Assembly: GCA_015064625.1 (NCBI GenBank)
Contig: SVRW01000006.1
Span: forward strand, 16,692-80,691
DNA length: 64,000 nucleotides
Reading direction: 5' to 3'
DNA from: Oscillospiraceae bacterium
Lineage (GTDB): Bacteria; Bacillota; Clostridia; Oscillospirales; CAG-382
The first letter of the stretch is position 1, and every line of letters starts with the position of its first letter. The translations under genes were made by a program, and so were the position numbers. Below, in pieces: positions 24,916 to 34,815 of the stretch. The notes below the pieces were generated by a model. It was not told the DNA's origin. It saw only the letters and a program-made list of their open reading frames with translations, and did not search any database.

Positions 24916-26325
24916 ATGAAACAGTTTTTCAGTATATTTATTGTTTTTTGTATGACCTTTTTACTCTCTACAGCTTGTGAAAAGAAATTTCCTTCGGGAA
25001 ACGGCGGTGTGGATTTTTCTTCGGAAGCTTCCGAGGAAATTTCGGAAGAACCTGTCATAATCGATATGGCAGGGTATGAGAGGTTTCTTAAAATGGAAGA
25101 AAAGGATAAAGCCCTTTCAAACCGTGGTTTCAAGGATATTGGTGCAAATAAGGATTATAAAGCTATAAACTATGATATCATGAAGGCTTGCTGGATATCC
25201 CAGTTTGATTTTTCTTCTGTGTATTATTCCAATAAAAAACAGCGTTCGGAAAGCGAATTCACGAAGCTTGTGGAACAGGCTTATGATAATTTATTGACTC
25301 TGGGCTTTAACACAGTTATCGTTCAGGTAAGACCAAACGCGGACAGCTTTTATCCATCCGCATATTATCCCTGGTCTTATTACGTTCTGTATAAATACGG
25401 AAGATTTGCTGATTACGACCCAATCAGAATAATGATAGACGAAGCCCACGAAAGAGGGATAAGCTTTCATGCCTGGATAAATCCAATGCGTGGAATGTCT
25501 TCCGACAATTTGAAATTGATAGACAGCGGATACGTTATGAGCGAATGGATCGGCACGAGAAAGCTTTATGAATATAAGAACCTCAACTATCTGAATATTG
25601 CATACGAGGACGTAAGACAGCTTATTATAAACGGAGCTTCTGAAATAGTGAGAAACTATGACGTTGACGGTGTTCATATGGATGATTATTTCTATTTCGG
25701 TGAAACCCCAGATTTTGATAATCAGGAATATAGAGCAGCAAAATTACTCGATACAAGTCTTACGTTACAGAAATTCAGATATAACAATCTCAATTTGCTT
25801 GTTTCGGGCATATATTCTGCTATAAAAGCCGAAAATGAAACCGTGCTTTTCGGAATTGCTCCTGCGGGAAATCTTAAAAGTATGTCTACGAAATATTTTG
25901 CAGACGTGGGAACATGGCTTTCAAATGATGGATATCTGGACTATATCATGCCTCAGATATATTTCGGAATGGAGCATCAGACGTGGAGCTTTCCTGATAC
26001 TTATGAAAGATGGTCTGCCATCACCACAAACCCAAATATCAGATTTATGTGCGGAATGAGCTTTGGAAAAGCGGTCAGCGCATACGAGGGCGACGGCGAT
26101 CAGTATGCGGGAACGGGAAAAAACGAGTGGATAGAAAACAAGGACGTTTTACAAAGATCCTTTGAATATGCTGTTGGAAAAGACAATTTCAGCGGATATG
26201 CAATGTTTTGCTATAAGTATATGTTTGATCCAATAACGGGAGAAGAAAACGTTAAAATTGCAGAAGAACTTGAAAATTGTAGGGATTATATGACTGATAT
26301 AATCGTAGGCGAGGTTATAAGCTGA
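24916..26325 (+). CDS. GHL10-type (DUF187) glycoside hydrolase lipoprotein
   Basis: The 469-residue protein starts with a lipoprotein signal peptide ending in LSTAC, with Cys21 as lipidation site, then a Ser/Glu-rich linker. The TIM-barrel domain of the GHL10/DUF187 family follows, with VQVRPNADSFYPS, HAWINPMRG, YLNIAYEDVRQ, GVHMDDYFY and MPQIYFGMEH segments. The family is predicted to act on glycans, often the cell wall; its precise substrate is not known. The ATG at 24916 (AAGGTGAAG upstream) is preferred over a GTG three codons earlier. It is followed by a LuxR-type regulator 41 bp on. Confidence 0.85.
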   Translation: MKQFFSIFIVFCMTFLLSTACEKKFPSGNGGVDFSSEASEEISEEPVIIDMAGYERFLKMEEKDKALSNRGFKDIGANKDYKAINYDIMKACWISQFDFSSVYYSNKKQRSESEFTKLVEQAYDNLLTLGFNTVIVQVRPNADSFYPSAYYPWSYYVLYKYGRFADYDPIRIMIDEAHERGISFHAWINPMRGMSSDNLKLIDSGYVMSEWIGTRKLYEYKNLNYLNIAYEDVRQLIINGASEIVRNYDVDGVHMDDYFYFGETPDFDNQEYRAAKLLDTSLTLQKFRYNNLNLLVSGIYSAIKAENETVLFGIAPAGNLKSMSTKYFADVGTWLSNDGYLDYIMPQIYFGMEHQTWSFPDTYERWSAITTNPNIRFMCGMSFGKAVSAYEGDGDQYAGTGKNEWIENKDVLQRSFEYAVGKDNFSGYAMFCYKYMFDPITGEENVKIAEELENCRDYMTDIIVGEVIS

Positions 26326-26366
26326 TAAAACGGGAACTGATTTTTTAATAGCTTGGGGGCGGTATA

Positions 26367-27536
26367 TTGAATTTTGAAACGGCAGACAGAGCGGCACAAA
26401 GACTTGGCGTTACTGTCAGAGCTATTCAGAAATGGGCAAAAGAAGGAAAAATCCCTTATTCTCATAAGGTGGGGAGGGATTGGCTTATTCCGACAGATGC
26501 AATAAGACCTGGGGATAAATCATCTTCTCCACAACAGCATTTGTCCAAGGCGGCATTTCCCTTGATGCGTTTTTACACAGGGGGAAGCATCTCTGAATAT
26601 ATTTCTAAACTTAAAAGCGAAGAAGAAAGAGCGATGGCTCGTTGCGAGCAGTATTACTATAAAGCTTGTCTGAAGGAATGTACCATAGAAGCGGAGCCTT
26701 TTATGGATTCCCCAGAGCCTACTGTTCGTTCAATGTCCTCTTTGTATTGTATGTTCTCCAATCTTTCAAGGGGTCATCTTGTGAAAAGTAAATATGCATC
26801 GGGAATCATGGCTGAAAATCTTTCTGAAAGTCTCAAAGAGGGAAGCAACAAAAGTGTTGCGGCACTAACCGTTCTTTCATCCCTTGCGGCAAAGCTTCAG
26901 CTTCATCTTCCACTTGAAGACGTACCGAGAATACGTGAATACATAAAGTATCTGTCCGACGGCTTACTTCTTTTTGGCTGTTATCTTATGGCTTACGATG
27001 AGTATCTCGAAAAAAATTATTCGAAAGCCTTAGGATTTGCGGAAATGGCATTGAATTTGCAAACAGAAAGCTACGTTATCCCCGAAATATATCTTCATCT
27101 TGTTTCAGCTATGGCTCATATAAATCTGATGGAAAAGGAAAAAGCTAAAAAAAGCATGGAAAAGGCGTGGAAGCTTGCCTGCGATGAGGAGCTTATTATG
27201 CCCTTTGTTGAGCATTATAATCTTTTAGGCGGACTTATAGAAAACGTATTGAAAAAAGACTATTTTCAATATTATGAAAAGATAATGCATTTTTCTAAGC
27301 AGTATAACAGCTCCTGGTATGAGGTATACAACGAACGAAGCGACAGACTCGTTGCAACAACTCTGACGAATGCGGAATTTACTATAGCTATGCTTTACAG
27401 CCGAAGCTGGAGAATAAAGGAAATTGCTGAGCATATGCATTTGTCAGAACGAACCGTAACAAACTATATATCCTATATATATGATAAATTGCAGATAAAC
27501 AGCAAGAAAGCGTTAGAAAAATTCATGCTCAGATAA
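26367..27536 (+). CDS. Dual-HTH regulator: excisionase-like N-terminus, LuxR-type C-terminus
   Basis: The 389-residue product has an N-terminal excisionase/MerR-like winged helix (residues 4-48: TADRAAQRLGVTVRAIQKWAKEGKIP...DWLIP) and a helical TPR-like middle (65-320). Its C-terminal LuxR-type HTH (about 330-385) contains IKEIAEHMHLSERTVTNYISYIYDKL. Two DNA-binding ends suggest a transcription regulator with a protein- or ligand-sensing centre. It starts with TTG after a G-rich GGGGGCGG ribosome binding site. It may regulate the upstream glycosidase or act elsewhere. Confidence 0.8.
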   Translation: MNFETADRAAQRLGVTVRAIQKWAKEGKIPYSHKVGRDWLIPTDAIRPGDKSSSPQQHLSKAAFPLMRFYTGGSISEYISKLKSEEERAMARCEQYYYKACLKECTIEAEPFMDSPEPTVRSMSSLYCMFSNLSRGHLVKSKYASGIMAENLSESLKEGSNKSVAALTVLSSLAAKLQLHLPLEDVPRIREYIKYLSDGLLLFGCYLMAYDEYLEKNYSKALGFAEMALNLQTESYVIPEIYLHLVSAMAHINLMEKEKAKKSMEKAWKLACDEELIMPFVEHYNLLGGLIENVLKKDYFQYYEKIMHFSKQYNSSWYEVYNERSDRLVATTLTNAEFTIAMLYSRSWRIKEIAEHMHLSERTVTNYISYIYDKLQINSKKALEKFMLR

Positions 27537-27549
27537 AAAATAAAATGTT

Positions 27550-27590
27550 AACCACTTGTTCGTTAAAACGAACAAGTGGTTTTCTTTGTT
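27550..27590 (+). terminator. Intrinsic terminator
   Basis: Perfect 13-bp arms AACCACTTGTTCG/CGAACAAGTGGTT (27550-27562/27569-27581) followed by TTCTTTG, directly after the LuxR-type regulator. Confidence 0.7.
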
Positions 27591-27799
27591 TTTGTTTGAA
27601 AATTGACGTTAAACAAGCTGAAATTATCAATAAAGCCGTTAAAGCTCTCGAAAAATAAAAAAATCATATGCTTTAATTTTTTTGAAAATTACTCATTACA
27701 ATTTGTTTATAATGTGTTAATATATTAACGTAATAAGAACGAAAGAGGGTGTGAGTTATAAAACAAGACCTACGTTTTTTCAAGCTTGACGGTGACGTC

Positions 27800-28051
27800 G
27801 TGGAAGTAGCACGGGTTTTCGATGAAGAAATAGGTGATTTTGTTAACGAATACCCGAATTTTAAAGAATCCCCTCGGATAACACCAAAGGGGAGAAGATG
27901 GGTCAACGTTACGGATTGTGACTGCCCTTATGCAGATGCAAATTATGGGGATTGCGGTTCGTGCAGATATTTTTTGTGTGAGACCTCGGGAGATATGATA
28001 GGGATTTGCACAAACGAAGAATTTCAACACAGAAAGGATAAACAACCATGA
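27800..28051 (+). CDS. Cys-rich small protein, unknown function
   Basis: 83 residues from the GTG at 27800, but the frame stays open upstream to 27755, and the upstream codons (KQDLRFFKLDGDV) look like real protein. A GAGGGTG-like ribosome binding site lies before an ATA codon at 27758, so a 97-residue form with a non-standard start, or a sequence error in ATG, is possible. The C-terminal half has CDCPYADANYGDCGSCRYFLC, six Cys that could bind zinc or an iron-sulfur cluster. It overlaps the surface protein gene by four bases (ATGA), so the two are translationally coupled. Confidence 0.6.
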   Translation: MEVARVFDEEIGDFVNEYPNFKESPRITPKGRRWVNVTDCDCPYADANYGDCGSCRYFLCETSGDMIGICTNEEFQHRKDKQP

Positions 28052-31000
28052 GAACAAAAACAGTTTTTTTCAAAAGAGCGTTATCTTTTATACTTGTTCT
28101 TTGTATGTTGGTTTCCGTGCCTCAGATTGTAAAGCAATCTGCATTGGCGGAATCTGAATATACAAAGATTGCTGATGACAGCACGAAGGATCTATGGAAA
28201 ACCTATTTTGGTTCAGATGTGCTGAATACCGAAAACGCAGGCAGTGTATGGACGGATAAATCCGTTTTCACTTCTGCCGACGAATTCAAGGATTACGGAA
28301 TCAGTCTTAATGATGAAAACGGATTTCTTGTGGCTCTTTCCGTTATAGCTTCCAATAAATCCGTATCAGGACTTTCAAACGTTCCTACAGATACGATGAT
28401 AGTTCTTGACCTTTCCAGCTCTATGTATCCAAGCAGAGATCCCGCAACGGTCAATACTATGGTTGATGCCGTAAACAACACTATAACCTCACTTCAATCT
28501 TTGAATATTCACAACAGAGTTGGGGTTTCCGTATATTTTGGCGGCTCAACTCTTTGGGAATCCAAAGCTGACAGTAGTAAAGTCCTCCTTCCTCTTGACC
28601 GTTATTCTCATTCTGAAAATTACTTCCTCAAAACAACGGTTTCGGGTGGCACAAGACTTGAATCTGTTGACGTAAACAGCGGTGTAAGTAATTCCGCAGG
28701 TGCTTTTGTATCAGGCTCTCACGTTGTTGCGGACGTAGCAGGAACATATGCACAGCTTGGCATTATTGATGCTATGAATCAGTTCCTCAGAGACGATATT
28801 GAACCCGTTATTCCTGCAAATGCGGAATATCAGGCAGGTGTTTCCAGAGTTCCCGTAATTGTGCTTATGTCCGACGGAGAACCAACGGCAGCAACTAACA
28901 ATTATACCCAAAAAGAAGATTTCAAAATGGGTAATAATCAGGTTACAAACAGAAATAATGCGGAAACTGATTTTGTAACTCAGCTTACAGCAGCTTATGC
29001 CAAAGAAAAAATAGATGCAAAATACGTTGATACAACGCCTTTGTTCTACACTCTCAGCTTGGGAAACAGCATAAGCATGGACATTATGGACCCCAAAGCA
29101 AACGATGAATGGGCTTCAAAGGTTATAGAGAACAACGAAGGCTATACAGAAACAGAACGCCTTAAAGCTTTGGTTAACTACGTTATCAATAGCTATTGGC
29201 AGACCCTTATGACCTATGGTGAAGTAAGCATAAAGGTTCAGAATTATAATCAGGGTTCATATGGTAATAAAACTGAATATACCTACGGTGTAAAAAAGGC
29301 TGTCCTTGAAGATGGAACGTTGTTCCCATCCGATATTTCAAAAAAATATTACGTTGACCAATCCTTTACAGCATCAAATGCTGATGCACTTTCAGAAGCG
29401 TTCAAGTCCATAGTTGACAAGATTGCTTTGCAGTCAAGATATTTCCCCACTCTTGTTGAGGATAACGAAAACCACGACGGCTACGTTTCTTTCGTTGACA
29501 ACGTGGGAAAATATATGAGCGTTACCGATATTAAAGGCATCGTAATCGGAGACGTCCTCTTCTCAGGGGCTGACCTTGCTTCTAACTTTGTACCAGATGG
29601 CGGAAGCCTCGGAACTGCCACAGCTCCCACAGCCTTGGGCAAGGAAATGGTAAATGCTGTTAAAAACCGCTTAGGGATTGAAGATGCAGGTATTGCAGAA
29701 GCTTTAATTGCTCAGGCTTACAATAAAGGTCAGTTGAGCTATAAAAATGATAAAGAATTTTCCAACTATATCGGTTGGTATGCAAATGCAAAGGGCGAAT
29801 TTCTTGGGTTCTGGTATGAGGGCATAGAAACAATGCCCAATCCTGAAGACCCCGCCCTTACAGATGAAACAAGACCTGCATTTATCATAAAGAGTTACGG
29901 TTATCTCGGCGCAGTGGACGAAGACCATGGCGTATCAAAATCCGATATGATGTATGCAACGGTTCAGGTTCGCCAAAGCATGGCTACAGGCGAGCAGAAG
30001 GTTATCTTCTCCGTTCCTGCTTCCCTTATTCCTATGGTGAATTACGATATCAAACTTGACAGAGACGGAAAAGTTTCATCCTTTGACGTTTCAGGCGCAA
30101 CCGCTCCTATGAGTCTTGTTTACGAAATCGGATTGAATAAGAACATAAATCAGCTTACAGTTGCAGATGGAAATGTTGTTGATCCTTCATACGTTGCAGA
30201 AAATACAAACGAAGACGGTTCTGTTAATTTCTATACGAACCAATATGAAACTGATAATTCCATAGGCTACGGCAAGGTGAATGCCTATTCCTATTTCAGA
30301 CCTTCGCATCAGAATGAAAAATATTATTTCCAGGAAAGCACAACTGTTTACCAGCTTGTAAACGGAGCTTATGAAAAATACATTGGACAAAATGCTCCCG
30401 ATGTAAACGGAAAATATTATCAGGCTATGAAGGTTTATTCAGGCGGAAATACTCCCCGACTTGAAACTGTTTACCATAAGCTTTCCACTGAAGCTATAAG
30501 CGTTGTGAAAGCACTTGGGGACGGAACGTGGTACGTTCCCTTTGGAACGGTTCACGTTGATACAGAAGGATATATAGTAAACAAAACCTCAAACAAAACA
30601 AATACCCTTAGAGAATCATATGTTCCTTTCGTTGATATCGAAGGTCATCTTGTAAGCGAAGCTGACCATAGCTTCGTAGTAGGAGCGACTTTGGGGAATA
30701 ACGGTATTATCCGTGTTCGTCCCGCGAGCGGTATAAAAATAAGCAAATCCGTGGAAGGCACAGATAGCGGAAGCTATGAATTCGCCTTCACCGTTGAAAG
30801 CAAAAATGAAACGAACGGAACGTATAAAGCCGTTAAAACGTCTGCAAACGGTAATACAACCGAAACAACGGTTTCTTTTGAAAACGGAAAAACAACCGTT
30901 TCTCTCAAAGCAGGCGAGAGCATTGCAGTGATTGGTCTGGGCGTTGGAAACACATACGTTTTAACCGAGGTTGAAACTCTTGAATATACTACTTTATCAG

Positions 31001-33540
31001 TGAACGGTTCAAAAGAGCAGACTTCTGCTGTTATCGTTACGGAAAAGGGAAAAATTCTTTCTGCGGATTTTGTAAACGTGAAAAGAGGAACGGGCAACGT
31101 TACAGTAACTAAAACTGTTGAGCATGAGCTTGGAGCGGAATACACTATTCCATATAAAAAGAAATTTGACGTATCGATAACCCTTTCGGGCGTAGGAAGC
31201 AAAAACGCCAGATACAAAGTTTTACATTCGGGAGACGAATCTGTACTTTCTCTCACAACGGATGAAAACGGAAAATTCCCCACCGTTACTCTCGGTCATA
31301 ACGAACAGATAGAAATATTCGACTTGCCTGTTGGCACAACCGTATCTGTTGTTGAAGAAAACGTACCAACGGGATTCACAGCATCCTACAGAGAAAACGG
31401 TCAAAGAGGAGATGGAGTTGTAAATGTTACTCCCACTTCAACGTCTGTTGAAGTTGTCAACTACTACGTTCATGAAAAAGTTTCAGGCGAGACCGTTATT
31501 TTGTCGGGCGTGAAAAATCTCAACGATGAATATGGAAACCCAATAGAAAATTGGGGAGATGCGGAATTCACAGTAATTCTTGAAAGACATGATGAAAACG
31601 GTTGGGTTGAAATAGGTAGAAAAACCGTTAACAACGAATCAAGAACGTTTACCTTTGATTTCTCAACTGAAATTTATTCAATCCCAGGGGTTTACTCTTA
31701 TCAGCTTTACGAATACGTTCCTGCAGACGAAGAAAAAATTGACGGAATGCTGTATGACCCCGTATATCATACCTTCTCCATAGTTGTTACTGATACTTAT
31801 ATGTCGGGCGGTTTGAAGATACTCAGAATCCATTCCGAGCATACAGGCAGAGAATTTAAGAAAGATGAAAACGGAAACTGGATTATTGACCCAAGCTTCA
31901 CAAACGTTCAGTATAACACAACTCCTGCTGTTGCACGTATTCCTATTCAGAAAAAGCTTGAGAATTTGTCTGGAAGTTCTCTGGCAACGCTTGCACATCA
32001 CGAGTTCGGACTCTATGTTGATGCGGATTGCACAATCACCGCAAGTATTGGAAACGGAATTTTAAGTATTGACGTTCCTCCAACGGATGCAGTTGGTGAA
32101 ACTCTTATTGACGTAATATTTGACGAGGTTGGCGAATATACGTTCTATATTAAGGAAATTGACAAAAAAGTAAATGCTATGAAATACGATACCTCTGTTG
32201 TAAAGGTTGACGTTACCGTAACTGCAGAAGGTGTTGGCGGAAAGCTCAACGCTGAAGTTAAATACAGCAAGGAGCTTGAAGACGGAGAACTTGTGTTTGT
32301 AAACAAATATGAACCCGAAGATATAGTAGTGGATCTTGACGTAAGAAAAGAACTTATCGGTAGAGAACTTACTGAAAACGATGTTTTCACCTTTGAGGTT
32401 CGTGAAGGTGACAAAGCTGTCCTGACAGGCAGAAACGATGCCACAGGCAAGGTAACCTTTGACGGAAGTCTCGCTTTTGACAAGGTTGGAATTTATAATT
32501 ACACCGTTGTTGAAACAAGTAGGGACAAAGACGGAATCATTTCCGATAAAACTGTTTATAACGTAAGAATAAACGTTTTCGATAGGGGCGACGGTGCATT
32601 GAGTGCAGAAATTTTCGTGGCTCAGGTAGTTGGAAACGTAATAACCTTCAGAAATACTTATACTGCAAAAGAAGCAGAATTTGTACTGAATGGTGAAAAA
32701 GTTCTCGAAGGCAGACCGCTCCTTAATGACGAATTTACTTTCGTTATGGCTGAATCTGACAAGGACGGAAACGTTCTTGAAAACGGAAAGAGCTATACGG
32801 CTAAAAACTTTACCGACGGACATTTCCAATTCGAAAAGCTTACTTTCAATAAAGCGGGAGAATATTATTTCACCGTTTACGAATTGGCAGAAAGTGTTCT
32901 CAGAGGCGTTAAGTATGATGAAACAAGATATCAAGTAAAGATTGAAGTTTACGATAATGGCGCAGGTGCTCTTGAAGTGAATGCTTCCATATTTGTAAAC
33001 GGTGAAGAAGTACAGAATATCTCTTTCATCAATGAATACGTTCCTATGACGGCATATGCATTTATTCCGGGTACGAAGCTTCTTGTTGGAAAAATTCTTG
33101 AAGAAGGTATGTTCGAATTTGTTCTTCTGGAATCCGATGAAAATTGGACGGAAGGAAAAGTTATTGAAACCGTAAAGAATTGCGAAGACGGAAGAATCAC
33201 TTTTGCAGAAATCGAATATAAAGAAGCAGGTTCATATTACTATCTTGTAAAAGAGGTTTACGAACAAGCGGAAAAAGACGGTATACTTTATGACGATACG
33301 GTTTACAGAATCCGTGTTGATATTACAGATGACCGTAAGGGAATACTTCATTCTGCGGTTCACCTTTATGATGCAGACGGTGTTCCTCAACCGAGCGTTG
33401 AATTTGTAAACGAATACGTTGAAACTCCTCCTGCAAAGCCTGGCGATTCTGCCGAAGCTGTTTTCTGGATGATTATGCTTGCAATATCAGCTTCTGGATT
33501 TGCTTTGATAGTATCCAGAAAAAAGAAAAGATATATTTAA
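28048..33540 (+). CDS. Giant vWA/pilin-isopeptide-domain surface protein
   Basis: A 1830-residue secreted adhesin-like protein. It has a signal peptide (about 1-34), then a von Willebrand A domain with the MIDAS motif DLSSS at 121-125. Two Cna/DUF5979-like beta domains follow (about 892-1012, 1013-1145), then five Spy0128-type pilin isopeptide domains beginning near 1146, 1294, 1426, 1544 and 1670. Each of the latter ends in an 'F.N.Y' segment such as FVNKYEP or FRNTYTA. The tail has a transmembrane helix (1803-1824) and RKKKRY stop-transfer. No LPxTG is present; the matching spot reads PAKPGDS. Such proteins build pili or bind host or plant surfaces. No sortase gene is nearby. Confidence 0.88.
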   Translation: MRTKTVFFKRALSFILVLCMLVSVPQIVKQSALAESEYTKIADDSTKDLWKTYFGSDVLNTENAGSVWTDKSVFTSADEFKDYGISLNDENGFLVALSVIASNKSVSGLSNVPTDTMIVLDLSSSMYPSRDPATVNTMVDAVNNTITSLQSLNIHNRVGVSVYFGGSTLWESKADSSKVLLPLDRYSHSENYFLKTTVSGGTRLESVDVNSGVSNSAGAFVSGSHVVADVAGTYAQLGIIDAMNQFLRDDIEPVIPANAEYQAGVSRVPVIVLMSDGEPTAATNNYTQKEDFKMGNNQVTNRNNAETDFVTQLTAAYAKEKIDAKYVDTTPLFYTLSLGNSISMDIMDPKANDEWASKVIENNEGYTETERLKALVNYVINSYWQTLMTYGEVSIKVQNYNQGSYGNKTEYTYGVKKAVLEDGTLFPSDISKKYYVDQSFTASNADALSEAFKSIVDKIALQSRYFPTLVEDNENHDGYVSFVDNVGKYMSVTDIKGIVIGDVLFSGADLASNFVPDGGSLGTATAPTALGKEMVNAVKNRLGIEDAGIAEALIAQAYNKGQLSYKNDKEFSNYIGWYANAKGEFLGFWYEGIETMPNPEDPALTDETRPAFIIKSYGYLGAVDEDHGVSKSDMMYATVQVRQSMATGEQKVIFSVPASLIPMVNYDIKLDRDGKVSSFDVSGATAPMSLVYEIGLNKNINQLTVADGNVVDPSYVAENTNEDGSVNFYTNQYETDNSIGYGKVNAYSYFRPSHQNEKYYFQESTTVYQLVNGAYEKYIGQNAPDVNGKYYQAMKVYSGGNTPRLETVYHKLSTEAISVVKALGDGTWYVPFGTVHVDTEGYIVNKTSNKTNTLRESYVPFVDIEGHLVSEADHSFVVGATLGNNGIIRVRPASGIKISKSVEGTDSGSYEFAFTVESKNETNGTYKAVKTSANGNTTETTVSFENGKTTVSLKAGESIAVIGLGVGNTYVLTEVETLEYTTLSVNGSKEQTSAVIVTEKGKILSADFVNVKRGTGNVTVTKTVEHELGAEYTIPYKKKFDVSITLSGVGSKNARYKVLHSGDESVLSLTTDENGKFPTVTLGHNEQIEIFDLPVGTTVSVVEENVPTGFTASYRENGQRGDGVVNVTPTSTSVEVVNYYVHEKVSGETVILSGVKNLNDEYGNPIENWGDAEFTVILERHDENGWVEIGRKTVNNESRTFTFDFSTEIYSIPGVYSYQLYEYVPADEEKIDGMLYDPVYHTFSIVVTDTYMSGGLKILRIHSEHTGREFKKDENGNWIIDPSFTNVQYNTTPAVARIPIQKKLENLSGSSLATLAHHEFGLYVDADCTITASIGNGILSIDVPPTDAVGETLIDVIFDEVGEYTFYIKEIDKKVNAMKYDTSVVKVDVTVTAEGVGGKLNAEVKYSKELEDGELVFVNKYEPEDIVVDLDVRKELIGRELTENDVFTFEVREGDKAVLTGRNDATGKVTFDGSLAFDKVGIYNYTVVETSRDKDGIISDKTVYNVRINVFDRGDGALSAEIFVAQVVGNVITFRNTYTAKEAEFVLNGEKVLEGRPLLNDEFTFVMAESDKDGNVLENGKSYTAKNFTDGHFQFEKLTFNKAGEYYFTVYELAESVLRGVKYDETRYQVKIEVYDNGAGALEVNASIFVNGEEVQNISFINEYVPMTAYAFIPGTKLLVGKILEEGMFEFVLLESDENWTEGKVIETVKNCEDGRITFAEIEYKEAGSYYYLVKEVYEQAEKDGILYDDTVYRIRVDITDDRKGILHSAVHLYDADGVPQPSVEFVNEYVETPPAKPGDSAEAVFWMIMLAISASGFALIVSRKKKRYI

Positions 33541-33614
33541 GAATAACTGTTTTTAGCATTGGAAAACTCTTGTGAGTTAATCCTTTCTGAAATTGCCGTT
33601 TCTCCCGACGGCAA

Positions 33615-33650
33615 GGGGCTGTAAAGTTTTTTTACAGCCCCGATTTGTTT
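33615..33650 (+). terminator. Terminator after the surface protein gene
   Basis: GGGGCTGTAAA/TTTACAGCCCC arms at 33615-33625 and 33631-33641, followed by GATTTGTTTT. A small CCGT/ACGG stem lies just before it. Confidence 0.6.
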
Positions 33651-33728
33651 TAAATGTGATAGAAAAGTGCAGTGAATGACTTTTTTTGTCTTCTGTTTTG
33701 AATAATTTGTTTCAATGATGTGAATGTT

Positions 33729-33768
33729 TGTCGAACTGCTTGACAACGAAAGAAAAAAGTGATAATAT
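33729..33768 (+). promoter_or_regulatory. Promoter of the pyridoxal-type kinase gene with 0A-box match
   Basis: TTGACA at 33740-33745 and TAATAT at 33763-33768 are 17 bp apart. A TGTCGAA (0A-box consensus) at 33729-33735 lies immediately upstream of the -35 box. The promoter is well supported; the 0A box is a short match and only suggestive. Confidence 0.6.
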
Positions 33769-33811
33769 CAGCGTACAAAATTTATGTTATTATTCAAGTT
33801 GAGGTGTTTTT

Positions 33812-34660
33812 ATGCACGTACAAAAAAAGGCTCTTGCCGTTCATGATATATCTTGTATAGGCCGTTGTTCACTTACGGTTGCTTTGCCTATAATGTCTGC
33901 GGCAGGAATAGAAACATCTGTTTTGCCAACAGCCATGCTTTCAACCCACACGGGCGGTTTTGAAGGTTATACTTTTGCCGACTTTACGAATGAGCTTGAT
34001 CCTATAACCGCTCATTGGAAAACCCTCGGCAGAAAATTTGAGTGTATATACAGCGGTTATCTTGGCTCAGAGAGACAGATAGATATAGTAGAAGGTCTTT
34101 TTAATGATTTTGCAGGAGAAAATTGCGTGAAACTAGTTGACCCCGTTATGGCTGACAACGGAAAGTTTTATTCTATTTTTGATGAAAATTTTGCAAAGCG
34201 TATGGCGAAGCTCTGTTCAAAGGCAGATATCATTATTCCCAATATTACGGAAGCCTGCTTTTTACTTGGCGAGGAGTATAAGGAAGGACCATACTCGGAA
34301 AGCTATATAAATAATCTTTTGGAAATGCTTCTCTCCTTGGGAGTAAAAGGCGTTGTTCTCACAGGTGTTTATTATGACGATTATAATTTGGGAGCAGCAT
34401 CTGTTGTTGCGGGTGAAAAACCAAATTATTATTTCAGAAAGAAAATAGACGGCTATTATCACGGAACGGGAGACGTTTTCGGAAGTGCTTTGGGTTCTGC
34501 GTTGCTTAACGGATTTGACCTTGCTGATTCGGCACGTATTGCTGTAGATTATACCTGCAACTGTATCGAACGTACTAACCGTGAACAAACCGATATAAAA
34601 TACGGTGTAAACTTCGAAAACGAAATCCCAGGACTTTTGAAGCTTTTAAAAATTATATAA
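33812..34660 (+). CDS. Pyridoxal/pyridoxamine kinase family protein
   Basis: A ribokinase-superfamily kinase, 282 residues, of the PdxY/PdxK type that phosphorylates B6 vitamers for PLP salvage. Visible are the N-terminal substrate segment VHDISCIGRCSLTVALPIMSA, PTAMLSTHTG, DPVMADNGKFY and the ATP-site GTGDVFGSALGSALL with its catalytic Asp. Some Firmicute relatives prefer hydroxymethylpyrimidine, so substrate is not certain. It is monocistronic, with its own promoter and terminator. Confidence 0.87.
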   Translation: MHVQKKALAVHDISCIGRCSLTVALPIMSAAGIETSVLPTAMLSTHTGGFEGYTFADFTNELDPITAHWKTLGRKFECIYSGYLGSERQIDIVEGLFNDFAGENCVKLVDPVMADNGKFYSIFDENFAKRMAKLCSKADIIIPNITEACFLLGEEYKEGPYSESYINNLLEMLLSLGVKGVVLTGVYYDDYNLGAASVVAGEKPNYYFRKKIDGYYHGTGDVFGSALGSALLNGFDLADSARIAVDYTCNCIERTNREQTDIKYGVNFENEIPGLLKLLKII

Positions 34661-34665
34661 AACAC

Positions 34666-34696
34666 AAAAATCGGACGGCAGACGTCCGATTTTTTA
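34666..34696 (+). terminator. Intrinsic terminator of the kinase gene
   Basis: ATCGGACG/CGTCCGAT arms (34670-34677/34683-34690) followed by TTTTTT. Confidence 0.75.
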
Positions 34697-34815
34697 TTTC
34701 AATTTAACTTTATTTTTTTAATTTGTGAAATAGCGGTGAGAAGTATGATATTTTGTTTCAATATTATTGGGATCTTGATAAAATAAGATAACTACTTGGA
34801 AGCAAAAAACATTAT

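Noticed and set aside
26367-27536. Reading the excisionase-like N-terminus as a sign of an integrated element
   Set aside because: The protein is a full-length regulator with a LuxR-type end, and there is no integrase or attachment site near it.
27682-27713. Possible promoter (TTGAAA ... TATAAT) before the Cys-rich gene
   Set aside because: The spacing is 20 bp, too long for a confident call.
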